Assembly (NCBI GenBank): GCA_052139675.1
Contig: JBKQWE010000013.1
Span: 27,782-91,781, forward strand
Length of the DNA stretch: 64,000 nucleotides
Direction of reading: 5' to 3'
Source: JBEKCB01 sp052139675
GTDB lineage: Bacteria; Planctomycetota; Brocadiia; CAIUPP01
Position 1 is the stretch's first letter. The number at the start of each line of letters is the position of its first letter. The notes under the pieces are model-generated. The model was not told the DNA's origin, did not search any database, and saw nothing but the letters and a program-made list of their open reading frames with translations. Of the stretch, positions 16,861 to 27,428 are shown one piece after another. A program made the position numbers and the translations under genes.

Positions 16861-19659
16861 ATGCGCAACCTTGCCGAAGCCGTCGCCGAATCCCCGATCG
16901 CGGGCGCACTTCCCGCGGAGCGGCGAAAGGTGGTCCCCGCGAATCCCTTCGTCCGATTTGAAAGGACGGAGATCGAGCAGTCCGTCTGCGAGCGTTTCGA
17001 GAAGCAAGTCGGCAAATACCCGGACCGAATGGCGGTCAAGAGCAAGAACTGCCGCTTGACGTACGACGAGTTGAACCGGGCGGCCAATCGCGTTGCGCGG
17101 GCGATCCTGGCGGTCTGCGGCGAGCGGGAGGAGCAGATTGCGCTGCTCTTCGAACATGGCGCGGGCGCCGTCATCGGCATGATGGGCGTGCTGAAGGCCG
17201 GCAAATGCTACGTGGCGGTGGACCCTTCGTACCCGAGAGCGCGGATCCAATATATCCTGGAGGATTCGCAGCCTTCGGTCATTGTGACCAACAGCAGGAA
17301 CCGCGCCCTGGCCGGCGAACTCGCCGGCGCGGCGGCGATCATCAACATAGACGAGTTGGACGCGGGAGTTTCCGACGCCGATCTCAAGCTTCACATATCG
17401 CCCGGTTCCCGGTATGCGATCTATTACACTTCCGGCACGACGGGCCAGCCGAAAGGAGTGATCTACGCCCATCGAAATGCGCTTCATCACGCCATGAACC
17501 AGACGAACGCCTACCACACCGGCGCGGAGGACCGCATCTGCCTCACGGCGTCGCAATGTTTTGCGGCAGCGGCGACGGACACCTTCGCAGCGCTCCTCAA
17601 CGGCGGGTGCCTGTTGCCGTTCGACGTGAACGCCGAAGGTCTGAAAAACCTGGCCGAATGGCTGGCCGGGCAGGAGATTACGATTTTCGATCCGGTTCCC
17701 ACCCTGTTTCGCAACTTCATCGCCTGCCTGCCCGAAGGCCGGAGATTTCCCAAGGTCCGCTTGATCCTGTTGGGCAGCGAGACGATCTACAAGCGGGATA
17801 TCCAGCTTTACAAGGAGCACTTTTCCGAGCGTTGCCTGCTGCGCTTCGGCTACGGTGTCACGGAGGCCAACGGGTGGCCGGCGTTCATGCTCATTGACCA
17901 GCGCACTGAGATCGCCGGGAACATTGTGCCCGCCGGATATGCCCTGTCCGATGACGAGATATGGATCCTCGACGAGAACGGGAACCGGGCCGGCCGCAAC
18001 CAGGTGGGCGAAATCGCCGTGAGGAGCCGATATCTTTCTCCCGGATACTGGAGGAAGCCGGAACTCACCGGCGCCGTTTTCCTGTCCGATCCGGAAGGAG
18101 GAGACGCCCGGATCTATCTGACCGGCGACCTGGGGCGCCTGTCCGCGGACGGATGCCTCGAGCACCTCGGGCGCAAAGACTTGCAGGTGAAAGTCAGAGG
18201 TCTCAGGATCGAACTGGTGGAGATCGAAGCGGCTTTGCTTGAAATTCCGGAGGTCAAGGAGGCCGTGGTCGTCGCGCGCGAGGACGCGCACGGCGAGAAA
18301 CGGCTGGCGGCCTACCTGGTGGCCCGGCAAGAGCTCCTGTCGGTCGGAAAATTGCGTGCGGCTCTGCTGAAATCGCTGCCGGCCCACATGATGCCGTCCG
18401 CGTTCGTGTTCCTGGATTCATTGCCGACGACGCCGAACGGAAAAGTGGATCGCCTGGCGCTTCCCGACCCTCCGGCCGAGCGGCCCCTGCTGGATCATGA
18501 GTGCACGGCGCCCCGGAACGCCGTGGAAGAGCGGCTGACGCGGATATGGGCAGAGGTTCTCGGTGTGGAACCGATCGGGGTTCAGGACAACTTCTTCGAG
18601 CTGGGCGGACACTCCCTTTCGGCGGCGCGGCTGTTCGCGCGGATTGAAGAAGTTTTCGGGAAGAGCCTGCCGCTGCCCTGGCTGCTGCAAGCGCCCACGA
18701 TCGAGCAACTCGCCCCGGCTCTTGAACAGGATCGCTGGGATCAGGGCGGGGCGTTCCTCGTGGAGATACAGCCGAAGGGATCGCAACCTCCGCTTTTCTG
18801 CGTACCCGCGATCAACGCGCGCGTCTTCCTCCACCTGGCGCGCCGGCTGGGGCCGGACCAACCCTGCTACGGGCTGCACCCGTTCGGGCTGGCCCCCGCG
18901 CGGAAGCCGCGCGTGGAGTTCAAGTCTCTGGCATCCCGCTATCTCGAAGAGGTGCGAAAGGTCCAGCCCGAGGGGCCGTATTTCCTGTGCGGCTTGTGCG
19001 CAGGCGGCGCGGTGGCCTTCGAGATGGCGCAGCAGCTCCAGGCGCAGGGAGACGAGGTCGCCTTCCTGGCGCTGCTGGACACCTTCAGCACAAGGCCTCG
19101 CCGGCTCGGCTGCGATGCCTTCCGCGCCCTCGACGCGATGCGGGAGTGGTCGAACCGCGAGCTTCTCCGGCCCGCCGGGGAATTCTTCGCGCACCAGCTT
19201 CGTCGGAGCGCGAAACATCTGCGCAACCTTTCGCAGCTCTCCCTCGACGGCCAGGTGGCCTATATCCGGCAGTTGGCCGCGCGGCGGGCCGCGCGCATTC
19301 AGGCCGCGTCCGGTCCCGGCTGGAGCGCGGAATCCGAAAGACGACAGAACAAGTACGTGCAGCAGTTGAACCGATACACCGCGGCCCTGATGCGCGCCAG
19401 CGGAAGCGCCAGCCGGCGCTACAACCCGAGGCCCTATCGCGGCCGCCTAGTCCTCTTCCTGGCGAGCGACACCGTCGAGGCGCCGAAATATGGAGCCAGG
19501 CTGGCCTGGCGCGAACTCGCCATGAGCGGCGCAGAGGTGCACACGGTCCCGGGGATGCACGAGCGCATGCTGAGCGAGCCGAACGTGCGCGTGCTCGCGG
19601 CCTATTTCAAGGCCCATCTCGAGGACGCGCGAAAGTCCGCGCCCGGCCCGAGACCATGA
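16861..19659 (+). CDS. NRPS-like enzyme, adenylation-carrier-thioesterase (A-T-TE), copy 1
   Basis: The 932-residue enzyme should activate a carboxylic acid as acyl-AMP, load it on a phosphopantetheine carrier and release or join products with a thioesterase. A domain: YYTSGTTGQPKG (A3), YLTGDLGRL (A7), TPNGKVDR (A10). Carrier: FFELGGHSLS with Ser585. TE from about residue 640 with GLCAGG (nucleophile Cys713) and PGMHERM. There is no condensation domain. At core A4 the sequence is CFAAAATD, so the Asp that binds the alpha-amino group is Ala235, arguing against an ordinary amino acid substrate. The start at 16861 follows AGGAG by five bases. Copy 2 follows 23 bases later. Confidence 0.9.
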   Translation: MRNLAEAVAESPIAGALPAERRKVVPANPFVRFERTEIEQSVCERFEKQVGKYPDRMAVKSKNCRLTYDELNRAANRVARAILAVCGEREEQIALLFEHGAGAVIGMMGVLKAGKCYVAVDPSYPRARIQYILEDSQPSVIVTNSRNRALAGELAGAAAIINIDELDAGVSDADLKLHISPGSRYAIYYTSGTTGQPKGVIYAHRNALHHAMNQTNAYHTGAEDRICLTASQCFAAAATDTFAALLNGGCLLPFDVNAEGLKNLAEWLAGQEITIFDPVPTLFRNFIACLPEGRRFPKVRLILLGSETIYKRDIQLYKEHFSERCLLRFGYGVTEANGWPAFMLIDQRTEIAGNIVPAGYALSDDEIWILDENGNRAGRNQVGEIAVRSRYLSPGYWRKPELTGAVFLSDPEGGDARIYLTGDLGRLSADGCLEHLGRKDLQVKVRGLRIELVEIEAALLEIPEVKEAVVVAREDAHGEKRLAAYLVARQELLSVGKLRAALLKSLPAHMMPSAFVFLDSLPTTPNGKVDRLALPDPPAERPLLDHECTAPRNAVEERLTRIWAEVLGVEPIGVQDNFFELGGHSLSAARLFARIEEVFGKSLPLPWLLQAPTIEQLAPALEQDRWDQGGAFLVEIQPKGSQPPLFCVPAINARVFLHLARRLGPDQPCYGLHPFGLAPARKPRVEFKSLASRYLEEVRKVQPEGPYFLCGLCAGGAVAFEMAQQLQAQGDEVAFLALLDTFSTRPRRLGCDAFRALDAMREWSNRELLRPAGEFFAHQLRRSAKHLRNLSQLSLDGQVAYIRQLAARRAARIQAASGPGWSAESERRQNKYVQQLNRYTAALMRASGSASRRYNPRPYRGRLVLFLASDTVEAPKYGARLAWRELAMSGAEVHTVPGMHERMLSEPNVRVLAAYFKAHLEDARKSAPGPRP

Positions 19660-19682
19660 GCACGCGCCCATCAGGAGCCGGT

Positions 19683-22502
19683 ATGCGCAACGTTCCCGAA
19701 GCTGCCGCCGAATCCCCGACCGAGGGCGCGCCTCCCACCGAGCGGCGAAAGGTCGTCCCCGCGAACCCCTTCGTCCTGTTTGAAAGGACGGAGATCGAGC
19801 AGTCCATTTCCGAACGCTTCGAGAAGCAAGTCGGCAAGCACCGGGAGCGACTGGCGCTCGAGAGCAGAAGCTGCCGGTTGACCTACGACGAGTTGAACCG
19901 GGCGGCCAATCGCGTCGGCCGCGCGATCCTGGCGCTCCGCGGCGAGCGGGAGGATCAGATTGCGCTGCTCTTCGAACACGGCGCGGGCGCGGTCATCGCC
20001 CTGATGGGCGTCCTGAAGGCCGGCAAATGCTACGTGCCGATGGACCCGTTGTATCCCAGGGCGCGAATCCACGACATCCTGGAGGATTCGCAGTCTTCGG
20101 TCATCGTGACCGACAGCAGGAACCGCGCCCTGGCCGGCGAAGTGGCGGGCGCCGGGGCGGGGATCATTAACATAGATGAGATGGACGCGGGAATTTCCGA
20201 CGCCGATCTCGGTCTTTCCATATCGCCCGGTTCCCCGAACGCGATCTATTACACTTCCGGCTCAACGGGCCAGCCCAAGGGCGTGATCCGTGTCCATCGA
20301 AACTCGCTTCATGGAATCATGAATCAGACCAACGCCTATCACATCTGCGCGGAGGACCGCATCTGCCTTACCGCGTCGCAATGTTATGCGGCCTCGGCGA
20401 CGGACACCTTCGGAGCGCTCCTCAACGGCGCGTGCCTGCTGCCGTTCGACGTGAGGGCTGAAGGGTTGGGCAACCTGGCCGAATGGCTGGCCGGCCAGGA
20501 AATCACGATTTCCCATCTGGTTCCTACTGTGTTTCGCAGTTTTGTAACCTGCCTGCCCAAGGTCCGGAGATTCCCAAAGCTTCGCTTGCTCCTCTTCGGC
20601 GGCGAGACGGTCTGCAAGCGGGATATCCAGCTTTGCAAGGAACACTTTTCCGAGCATTGCCTCTTGCGGTGCGGTTTCAGCGCCACGGAGGCCCACGGCG
20701 GGGCGACGCTGATGCTCATGGATCAGCAGATGGAGATTGCTGGAAGCATCGTCCCCGCCGGATATGCCATGTCGGACAAAGAGATTTGGATCCTCGATGA
20801 GGACAGGAACCGGCTCGGTTGCAACGAGGCGGGTGAAATCGCCGTGAGGAGCCGATATCTTTCTCCCGGATACTGGAGGAAGCCCGAATTGACCCGCGCT
20901 TCTTTCCTGCCGGACCCGGAAGGAGGGGACGCCCGAATCTACCTGACCGGCGACCTGGGGCGCCTGTCCGCGGACGGATGCCTCGAACACCTCGGACGCA
21001 AAGACATGCAGGTCAAAGTCAGAGGCGTCAAGATTGAACTGATGGAGGTCGAAGCGGCCCTGCTGGAAATCCCGGAAGTCAAGGAGTCCGCCGTCGTCGC
21101 GCGTGAAGACGCACACGGCGACAAACGGCTGGTCGCCTATGTGGTCGCGGCCCAGGGAGAGCGTTTCTCGTCCGTCGGGAAGTTGCGTGCCGCCTTGATG
21201 AAATCGCTGCCGGCCCAGGCCGTGCCTTCCGCGTTCGTGTTCCTGGATTCATTGCCGGCGACGCCCAACGGAAAAGTGGACCGGCTGGCGCTTCCTGACC
21301 CTTCGACCGCGCGGCCCCTGTTGGACGGTGAGTGCCGGGCGCCCCGGAACCCGGTGGAAGAGCGTCTGACCCGGCTGTGGGAAGACGTTCTCGGAGTACA
21401 CCCGATCGGGGTGCAGGACGACTTCTTCGAGCTGGGCGGGCATTCCCTCGCGGCGGCGCGGCTCTTCGCCGAGATTGAAGAGGTTTTCGGGAAAAGCCTG
21501 CCGCTGCCGCTGCTGCTGCAGGCGCCCACGATCGAGCAACTTGCCGCGGCTCTTGAACAGGACGGCTGGGACCAGCGGGGGGCCTTCCTGGTTGAGATTC
21601 AGCCCAAGGGATCTCAACCCCCGCTTTTCTGCGTGCACGCGGTCAACGCGCGGATCTTCGTACACCTGGCTCGCCACCTGGGACCGGAACAGCCCTGCTA
21701 CGGGTTGCAAGCATTCGGTCTGGCGCCTGCGCGGAGGCCGCGCGTCGGGATCAAGCGTCTGGCATCCCGCTATCTTGAAGAGGTGCGAAAGGTCCAGCCC
21801 GAGGGGCCGTATTTTCTGTGCGGACTATGCGCAGGAGGAGTGGTGGCCTTCGAAATGGCGCAACAACTCAAAGCGCAGGGCGACGAGGTTGCGTTCCTGG
21901 CTCTGCTGGATACCTACAGCCCAATGCCGCGGCGGTTCGGCTACAACCCCTTCCACGCCCTGCCGGCCGCCCTCAGCGCGATAGGGCAGAGGTCGAACGA
22001 CAAGCTCTTCCGCCCCGCCGGGGAATTCATCGCGTACCAACTCCGGCGGAGCGCAAAGCATGTGCGCAACCTTTCGCAACTCGCGCTCGACGGTCAGATG
22101 GCCTACATCCGGCAGTTGGCCGCGAGGCGGACTGCGCACATTCAGGCCGCGCCCGGCCTTGCCAGGCGCGCGGAATTCGAGAGTCTTCAGAACAAGTACC
22201 TGCAGCAGTTGAATGGCTACACCGTGGCTCTCTTGCATGCCGTCGGAAGCGCGGGTCGGCGCTACAGGGCGAGGCCGTATCCAGGCCGGCTGATCCTCTT
22301 CCTGGCGAGTGAGACTACCGAGGGTCCGAAACATGGAGCGAGGTTGGCCTGGCGCGAACACGCCACGAGCGGCGCAGAAGTGCACACGGTCCCGGGGGTG
22401 CACCATCACATCCTGAGCGAGCCGAATGTGCGCGTCCTCGCGCGGCATTTCAAGGCCCACCTCGAGGAGGCGCAATCATCCGCCCGCGTCCCCGGGACAT
22501 GA
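19683..22502 (+). CDS. NRPS-like enzyme, adenylation-carrier-thioesterase (A-T-TE), copy 2
   Basis: A 939-residue close homologue of the preceding gene, with the same domain order. Motifs are YYTSGSTGQPKG, CYAASATDTFGALL (again no A4 Asp), YLTGDLGRL, TPNGKVDR, FFELGGHSLA with carrier Ser588, GLCAGG with Cys716, and PGVHHHI. The start at 19683 has the same CAGGAG leader as copy 1. Even the N-terminal leader repeats (ERRKVVPANPFV), so the whole gene was duplicated. Residues in the A-domain pocket differ between copies (for example GVTEANG against SATEAHG), so they may take different acids. The last four bases overlap the PPTase gene. Confidence 0.9.
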   Translation: MRNVPEAAAESPTEGAPPTERRKVVPANPFVLFERTEIEQSISERFEKQVGKHRERLALESRSCRLTYDELNRAANRVGRAILALRGEREDQIALLFEHGAGAVIALMGVLKAGKCYVPMDPLYPRARIHDILEDSQSSVIVTDSRNRALAGEVAGAGAGIINIDEMDAGISDADLGLSISPGSPNAIYYTSGSTGQPKGVIRVHRNSLHGIMNQTNAYHICAEDRICLTASQCYAASATDTFGALLNGACLLPFDVRAEGLGNLAEWLAGQEITISHLVPTVFRSFVTCLPKVRRFPKLRLLLFGGETVCKRDIQLCKEHFSEHCLLRCGFSATEAHGGATLMLMDQQMEIAGSIVPAGYAMSDKEIWILDEDRNRLGCNEAGEIAVRSRYLSPGYWRKPELTRASFLPDPEGGDARIYLTGDLGRLSADGCLEHLGRKDMQVKVRGVKIELMEVEAALLEIPEVKESAVVAREDAHGDKRLVAYVVAAQGERFSSVGKLRAALMKSLPAQAVPSAFVFLDSLPATPNGKVDRLALPDPSTARPLLDGECRAPRNPVEERLTRLWEDVLGVHPIGVQDDFFELGGHSLAAARLFAEIEEVFGKSLPLPLLLQAPTIEQLAAALEQDGWDQRGAFLVEIQPKGSQPPLFCVHAVNARIFVHLARHLGPEQPCYGLQAFGLAPARRPRVGIKRLASRYLEEVRKVQPEGPYFLCGLCAGGVVAFEMAQQLKAQGDEVAFLALLDTYSPMPRRFGYNPFHALPAALSAIGQRSNDKLFRPAGEFIAYQLRRSAKHVRNLSQLALDGQMAYIRQLAARRTAHIQAAPGLARRAEFESLQNKYLQQLNGYTVALLHAVGSAGRRYRARPYPGRLILFLASETTEGPKHGARLAWREHATSGAEVHTVPGVHHHILSEPNVRVLARHFKAHLEEAQSSARVPGT

Positions 22503-23257
22503 GCGACACCTCGTCGCGCTACCAGTGGCCTCCGCCGCCCGATACCCTGGTTCTGGGCGCGGGCGATGTCCACGTCTGGCGCGCCTCGCTCGGCCGCGAA
22601 GCGTCGAAAATCCCCGGCCTCCTGCAAATCCTGTCGGAGGACGAGCGGAGGAAGGCGGCGCAGTTTTCCCTTCAGGAAGCCCGGGAGCAATACGTCGTGG
22701 GGCGCGCGATCCTGCGGGGGATTCTCGGCCGATATCTCCACGTGGACCCCGAGCGGCTGCAATTCAGTTACGGGCCTCACGGAAAACCCGCCGTCGCGCC
22801 CGAATGCGGCGGAGAGGAGATCAGCTTCAACATGTCGGACTCACACGGGCTGGCGATCTACGCCGTGGCGCGCGGGAGGCAGCTCGGCATTGACCTGGAA
22901 CGCATGCGCTCCGATGTGCCGTGCGAAAGGCTGGCGAAGCGATACTTCGCGGAAGCCGAATTGAAAGCATTCCTGGCCCTTCCCGCGGACCAGCGGCAGG
23001 AGGGCTTTTTCAACTGCTGGACGCGGAAGGAGGCGTACCTGAAGGCGATCGGCAGAGGGCTTTCCTTCCCGTTGAAGAACGTCGCCGTGTCGCTGGCGCC
23101 GGGCGAACCCGCGGCGGTCCTCGCAATTGAGGGTGATCCCGGGCAGGCCGGGCCGTGGTCGCTCGTCGCGCTTTACCCTGACCCCGTCTACTGCGCGGCG
23201 CTGGCCGCGCAAGGGGATGAATGCCGGCTCAGCTTGTGGCAGTGGGACCGCTATTGA
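22499..23257 (+). CDS. Sfp-type 4'-phosphopantetheinyl transferase
   Basis: Transfers phosphopantetheine from coenzyme A to the carrier serines of the two preceding enzymes. The 252-residue protein has the Sfp/Gsp layout: NMSDSHGLAIYAV, the Mg-binding GIDLERM, and FFNCWTRKEAYLKAIG. The length is that of the two-fold pseudo-dimeric class, not the AcpS class. It overlaps copy 2 as ATGA, which ties it to the same transcript and supports a dedicated role. It could also serve other carriers in the genome. Confidence 0.93.
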   Translation: MSDTSSRYQWPPPPDTLVLGAGDVHVWRASLGREASKIPGLLQILSEDERRKAAQFSLQEAREQYVVGRAILRGILGRYLHVDPERLQFSYGPHGKPAVAPECGGEEISFNMSDSHGLAIYAVARGRQLGIDLERMRSDVPCERLAKRYFAEAELKAFLALPADQRQEGFFNCWTRKEAYLKAIGRGLSFPLKNVAVSLAPGEPAAVLAIEGDPGQAGPWSLVALYPDPVYCAALAAQGDECRLSLWQWDRY

Positions 23258-23346
23258 GCCTGGTCTTGATAACTTCAGGACGGCGCGGCTAGAATTACTC
23301 GTTTCAGTTGACCGCTTTATTCGCTGGACTGAGGGAGACCGATTCG

Positions 23347-23985
23347 GTGCTTCAGGTTCGGGACATTCCGCTCATTCTCTGCGCCTACCTGCTCGGCTCG
23401 GTGCCGTTCGCGTATCTCATCGCGAAGGCCGTGCGCGGGATAGACATTCGCGAGGTCGGCAGCGGCAACGTGGGCGCGACGAACGTCGGCCGCGCGCTCG
23501 GTCGCAAGTGGGGAATCCTCGTCTTCGCGCTGGACGTGCTGAAGGGGTTCCTGCCGACGCTTGCCGCTCTCCTGTTGCACGGCTGCCGCATCGCTGAGCC
23601 AACAGTTCCGCTTGGAGTCGCGCTGACCGGCTTCGCCGCCGTGGCCGGGCACAACTGGCCGATCTTTCTGAAATTCAAAGGCGGCAAGGGCATGGCGACA
23701 AGCTGCGGCGTGTTCCTCGCCGTCTTCCCGCTCGGGCTGCTGATCGCGATGGGCGTGTGGGCCGCGGTGGTGGCGCTCACGCGCTACGTCTCGGCCGGCT
23801 CGATGGTCGCCGCCGCGGCGCTGCTCGCCTGCGCGCTGCTCCTCGGGCGCGATCCGTTCGGAGCCGGCAAATTCCTCACCGCGCTCGCCGCCGTCGCCGC
23901 CGTCCTGAGCATCGTCCGCCACCGCGCGAACATCGGACGGCTCGTCCAGGGTACGGAGAATCGGATCGGGCGGAAGAAGGATTAG
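23347..23985 (+). CDS. plsY: Glycerol-3-phosphate acyltransferase PlsY
   Basis: Inner-membrane enzyme acylating glycerol-3-phosphate from acyl-phosphate, the first step of phospholipid synthesis. Motifs are LLGSVPFAYLIAK, the serine/asparagine motif EVGSGNVGATNVGRALGRK, GHNWPIFLKFKGGKGMATS and the C-terminal RHRANIGRLVQGTENRIG. I choose the GTG at 23347, preceded by GAGGGAG, for a 212-residue protein. A TTG at 23308 would extend it into leader. It is 89 bases beyond the PPTase, so it may be read from the NRPS transcript or its own promoter. It is not part of the natural-product pathway. Confidence 0.94.
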   Translation: MLQVRDIPLILCAYLLGSVPFAYLIAKAVRGIDIREVGSGNVGATNVGRALGRKWGILVFALDVLKGFLPTLAALLLHGCRIAEPTVPLGVALTGFAAVAGHNWPIFLKFKGGKGMATSCGVFLAVFPLGLLIAMGVWAAVVALTRYVSAGSMVAAAALLACALLLGRDPFGAGKFLTALAAVAAVLSIVRHRANIGRLVQGTENRIGRKKD

Positions 23986-24005
23986 AGGTCGGCGCGCCGC
24001 CGCCC

Positions 24006-25310
<1,305 letters not shown>

Positions 25311-25377
25311 GACATTTTCCCGACAGCCGCGCGCGCTACGTTGAGGCTCAAAACGAAATCCTTCTTCGCGGCCGAAA

Positions 25378-26022
25378 TCATTTCGGCTTGAGCGTCGTCA
25401 GCACTTCATCCACGAGCCCGTAAGCCTTGGCTTCCTGCGCGCCCATGTAGAAATCGCGGTCGGTGTCCGCCTCGATGCGCTCGAGCTGCTGGCCGGTGTG
25501 GCTCGCCAGGATCTCGTTGAGGTGCTTCTTCAGGCGCATGATCTCCTCGGCCTGGATGCTGATGTCGGCGGCGGTTCCGCGCGTGCCGCCCCAGGGCTGA
25601 TGGAGCATGATGCGGCTGTGCGGCAGGGCGTAGCGCTTGCCCTTCGAGCCGGCGGCGAGCAGGATGGCCGCCAGGCTGACGGCCTGGCCGATGCAGTAGG
25701 TGGCCACGTCGCACTGGACGAACTGCATGGTGTCGTAGATCGCCAGGCCGGCGGTGACCGAGCCGCCGAAGGAGTTCACGTAGAGGCTGATCTCGGAGGT
25801 CTTGTTCTCGTTCTGGAGGAAGAGCATCTGCGCCACGATGAGGTTGGCGTCAATGTCGTCAATCACCGAGCCGATGAAGATGATGCGGTCCTTGAGGAGG
25901 CGGCTGAAGATGTCGTACGCGCGCTCGCCGCGGCCGGTGCGCTCGATGACGGTGGGCACGAGCGAGGACTGGAGCGCCTCGCGCTCGGCGCGCTCGCGGA
26001 GGATCTGCTCGATGTTCATCAT
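25378..26022 (-). CDS. clpP: ATP-dependent Clp protease proteolytic subunit ClpP
   Basis: Serine peptidase subunit of the Clp protease, 214 residues from the tandem ATGATG at 26022. The catalytic serine lies in YCIGQAVSLAAILLAAGSKG, the histidine in ALPHSRIMLHQPWGG and the aspartate in DTDRDFYMGAQEA. The usual GQAASMGA around the serine is GQAVSLAA here, a conservative change. LYVNSFGGSVTAGLAIYDTM is standard. It overlaps the tig stop by four bases and is 67 bases ahead of clpX. Confidence 0.95.
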   Translation of the reverse strand: MMNIEQILRERAEREALQSSLVPTVIERTGRGERAYDIFSRLLKDRIIFIGSVIDDIDANLIVAQMLFLQNENKTSEISLYVNSFGGSVTAGLAIYDTMQFVQCDVATYCIGQAVSLAAILLAAGSKGKRYALPHSRIMLHQPWGGTRGTAADISIQAEEIMRLKKHLNEILASHTGQQLERIEADTDRDFYMGAQEAKAYGLVDEVLTTLKPK

Positions 26023-27314
26023 TTCGCCTCCTCGATCTTGGCGCTCTTGAGGAGGAAGTCCACCACCTTGTTTTCGCGCAGGCCGCCGCGGAGTTCGGAG
26101 AGGGAGCCTTCCTGCTCGATCTGCGCGCGCATGCGCTGCGGCGTCAGGTTGTAACCGCCGGCCATGGCGGCGATGCGGGCCTCGACCTCGTCCTCGGTCA
26201 CGAAGATTTTTTCCTTCTCGGCGATGCGGTCGAGGATGAAGTAGATCTTGAGATTGCGCGCGGCGGACTCCTCGGAGGCGTTGCGCAGGTCGTCCATGTG
26301 TTTCTCGATTTCCTCGGCCGGCACGCCGCGCTGGCGCAGCCGGTACTGCTGGCGCAGCATGATGTTGCGCGCCTGGGCCTTGAGCACCCCCTGCGGCAAC
26401 TCGAACGGGGCCGCCGCCAGGAGCCGGTCGAAGGCCTGCTGCTCCAGCGCGAGGGCGGCTTCGCGCTCTTTGCTCTGCGTGATGCTGTGCAGGACGGCCT
26501 TCTTCAAGTCTTCGAGCGAGTCGAAATCCATCGCCTTGGCGAATTCCTCGTTGAGCTCCGGCGCGACGGGGCGGCGGATTTCCTTGATTTCTACAGTGAG
26601 CGTGCCATCCTTGCCGCGCCATTTCTCGACCGGGTAGCTATCGCCGAACTTCGCCTTGATCTCGCGGCTCTCGCCGAACTTGGCGCCGGCGAGCGCCTCG
26701 GAGAGGTCCTGTTCCATCTCCAGGCCGCCGGAGCGGCGGCCGTGGACATGGAGCTCGGCGTCTTTCTGATCGGCGACGGTCTCGCCCTCGCTGACGATTT
26801 TCCAGTCGCAGACGATCGCGTCGTCGGCGGCGACGGGCGTACCGGCGGGCATCAGGTCGAGCCGCGCGCGCTGCATGCGCAGGGCATCGAGGCCGCGCGT
26901 GATCTCCTCGTCGTCCACCCACACCCGCGCGCGCGTGAGCTCCAGGCCCTTGTAGACGGGCAGGTCGAAATCGGGCTCGACTTCGAGGGTGATCTCGAAG
27001 ACGCAGTCCTTGTTGAGCTCGAAGGCGACGTTGTCGAAGGAGGGATCGCCGATGGGCTTGAGGCCCTTTTCCTCGACGGCTTTCTGCGAGGCCTCGCTGA
27101 GGATGGACTGCTTGACATCCTCGAGCACATCGTCGCTGAAGCGGCGCTCGAGCAGTTTGCGCGGCACGCGGCCCTTGCGGAAGCCGGCGACTGCGGCGCT
27201 GCCGGCGAGGCGCTTGTAATTCTCCTCGACCTTTTTCTCGATGTCTTCCTTCGGGATGGTGATCTTGAGATGTTTCTTGCACGGTCCGACATCTTCGACA
27301 ATGACGTTAGCCAA
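26019..27314 (-). CDS. tig: Trigger factor (ribosome-associated chaperone)
   Basis: Three-domain chaperone of 431 residues. The N-terminal ribosome-binding domain has the signature GFRKGRVPRKLL at about residues 44-55. The middle FKBP-like peptidyl-prolyl isomerase domain spans about 160-240. The C-terminal helical arms follow (LPQGVLKAQARNIMLRQQY, LKIYFILDRIAEKEKIFVT). Operon order tig-clpP-clpX is the classic bacterial one. A tRNA-Gly gene lies 39 bases upstream on the same strand and may share the transcript. Confidence 0.96.
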   Translation of the reverse strand: MANVIVEDVGPCKKHLKITIPKEDIEKKVEENYKRLAGSAAVAGFRKGRVPRKLLERRFSDDVLEDVKQSILSEASQKAVEEKGLKPIGDPSFDNVAFELNKDCVFEITLEVEPDFDLPVYKGLELTRARVWVDDEEITRGLDALRMQRARLDLMPAGTPVAADDAIVCDWKIVSEGETVADQKDAELHVHGRRSGGLEMEQDLSEALAGAKFGESREIKAKFGDSYPVEKWRGKDGTLTVEIKEIRRPVAPELNEEFAKAMDFDSLEDLKKAVLHSITQSKEREAALALEQQAFDRLLAAAPFELPQGVLKAQARNIMLRQQYRLRQRGVPAEEIEKHMDDLRNASEESAARNLKIYFILDRIAEKEKIFVTEDEVEARIAAMAGGYNLTPQRMRAQIEQEGSLSELRGGLRENKVVDFLLKSAKIEEAK

Positions 27315-27353
27315 CGGCGTTCACCTCCGGGAAAATCGCGCGGGTGGAAAAAA

Positions 27354-27428
27354 TGGAGCGGGCGATGGGGCTCGAACCCACGGCAACGACGTTGGCAACG
27401 TCGTGCTCTACCACTGAGCTACGCCCGC
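27354..27428 (-). tRNA. tRNA-Gly (anticodon GCC), CCA encoded
   Basis: Read on the minus strand the sequence folds as a cloverleaf. The acceptor stem is GCGGGCG with CGCCCGC, the D arm contains AGCTCAGTGGTAGAGC, the anticodon stem GACGT/ACGTC encloses TTGCCAA, and the T arm has GGGTTCGAGCCC. The 3' CCA is encoded (complement of 27354-27356) after a T discriminator. Length is 75 bases including CCA. Confidence 0.96.

Noticed and set aside
16849..18387. 512-codon minus-strand open frame opposite A-T-TE copy 1
   Set aside because: The plus strand encodes all NRPS motifs; the minus-strand frame has none and a similar one repeats opposite copy 2.
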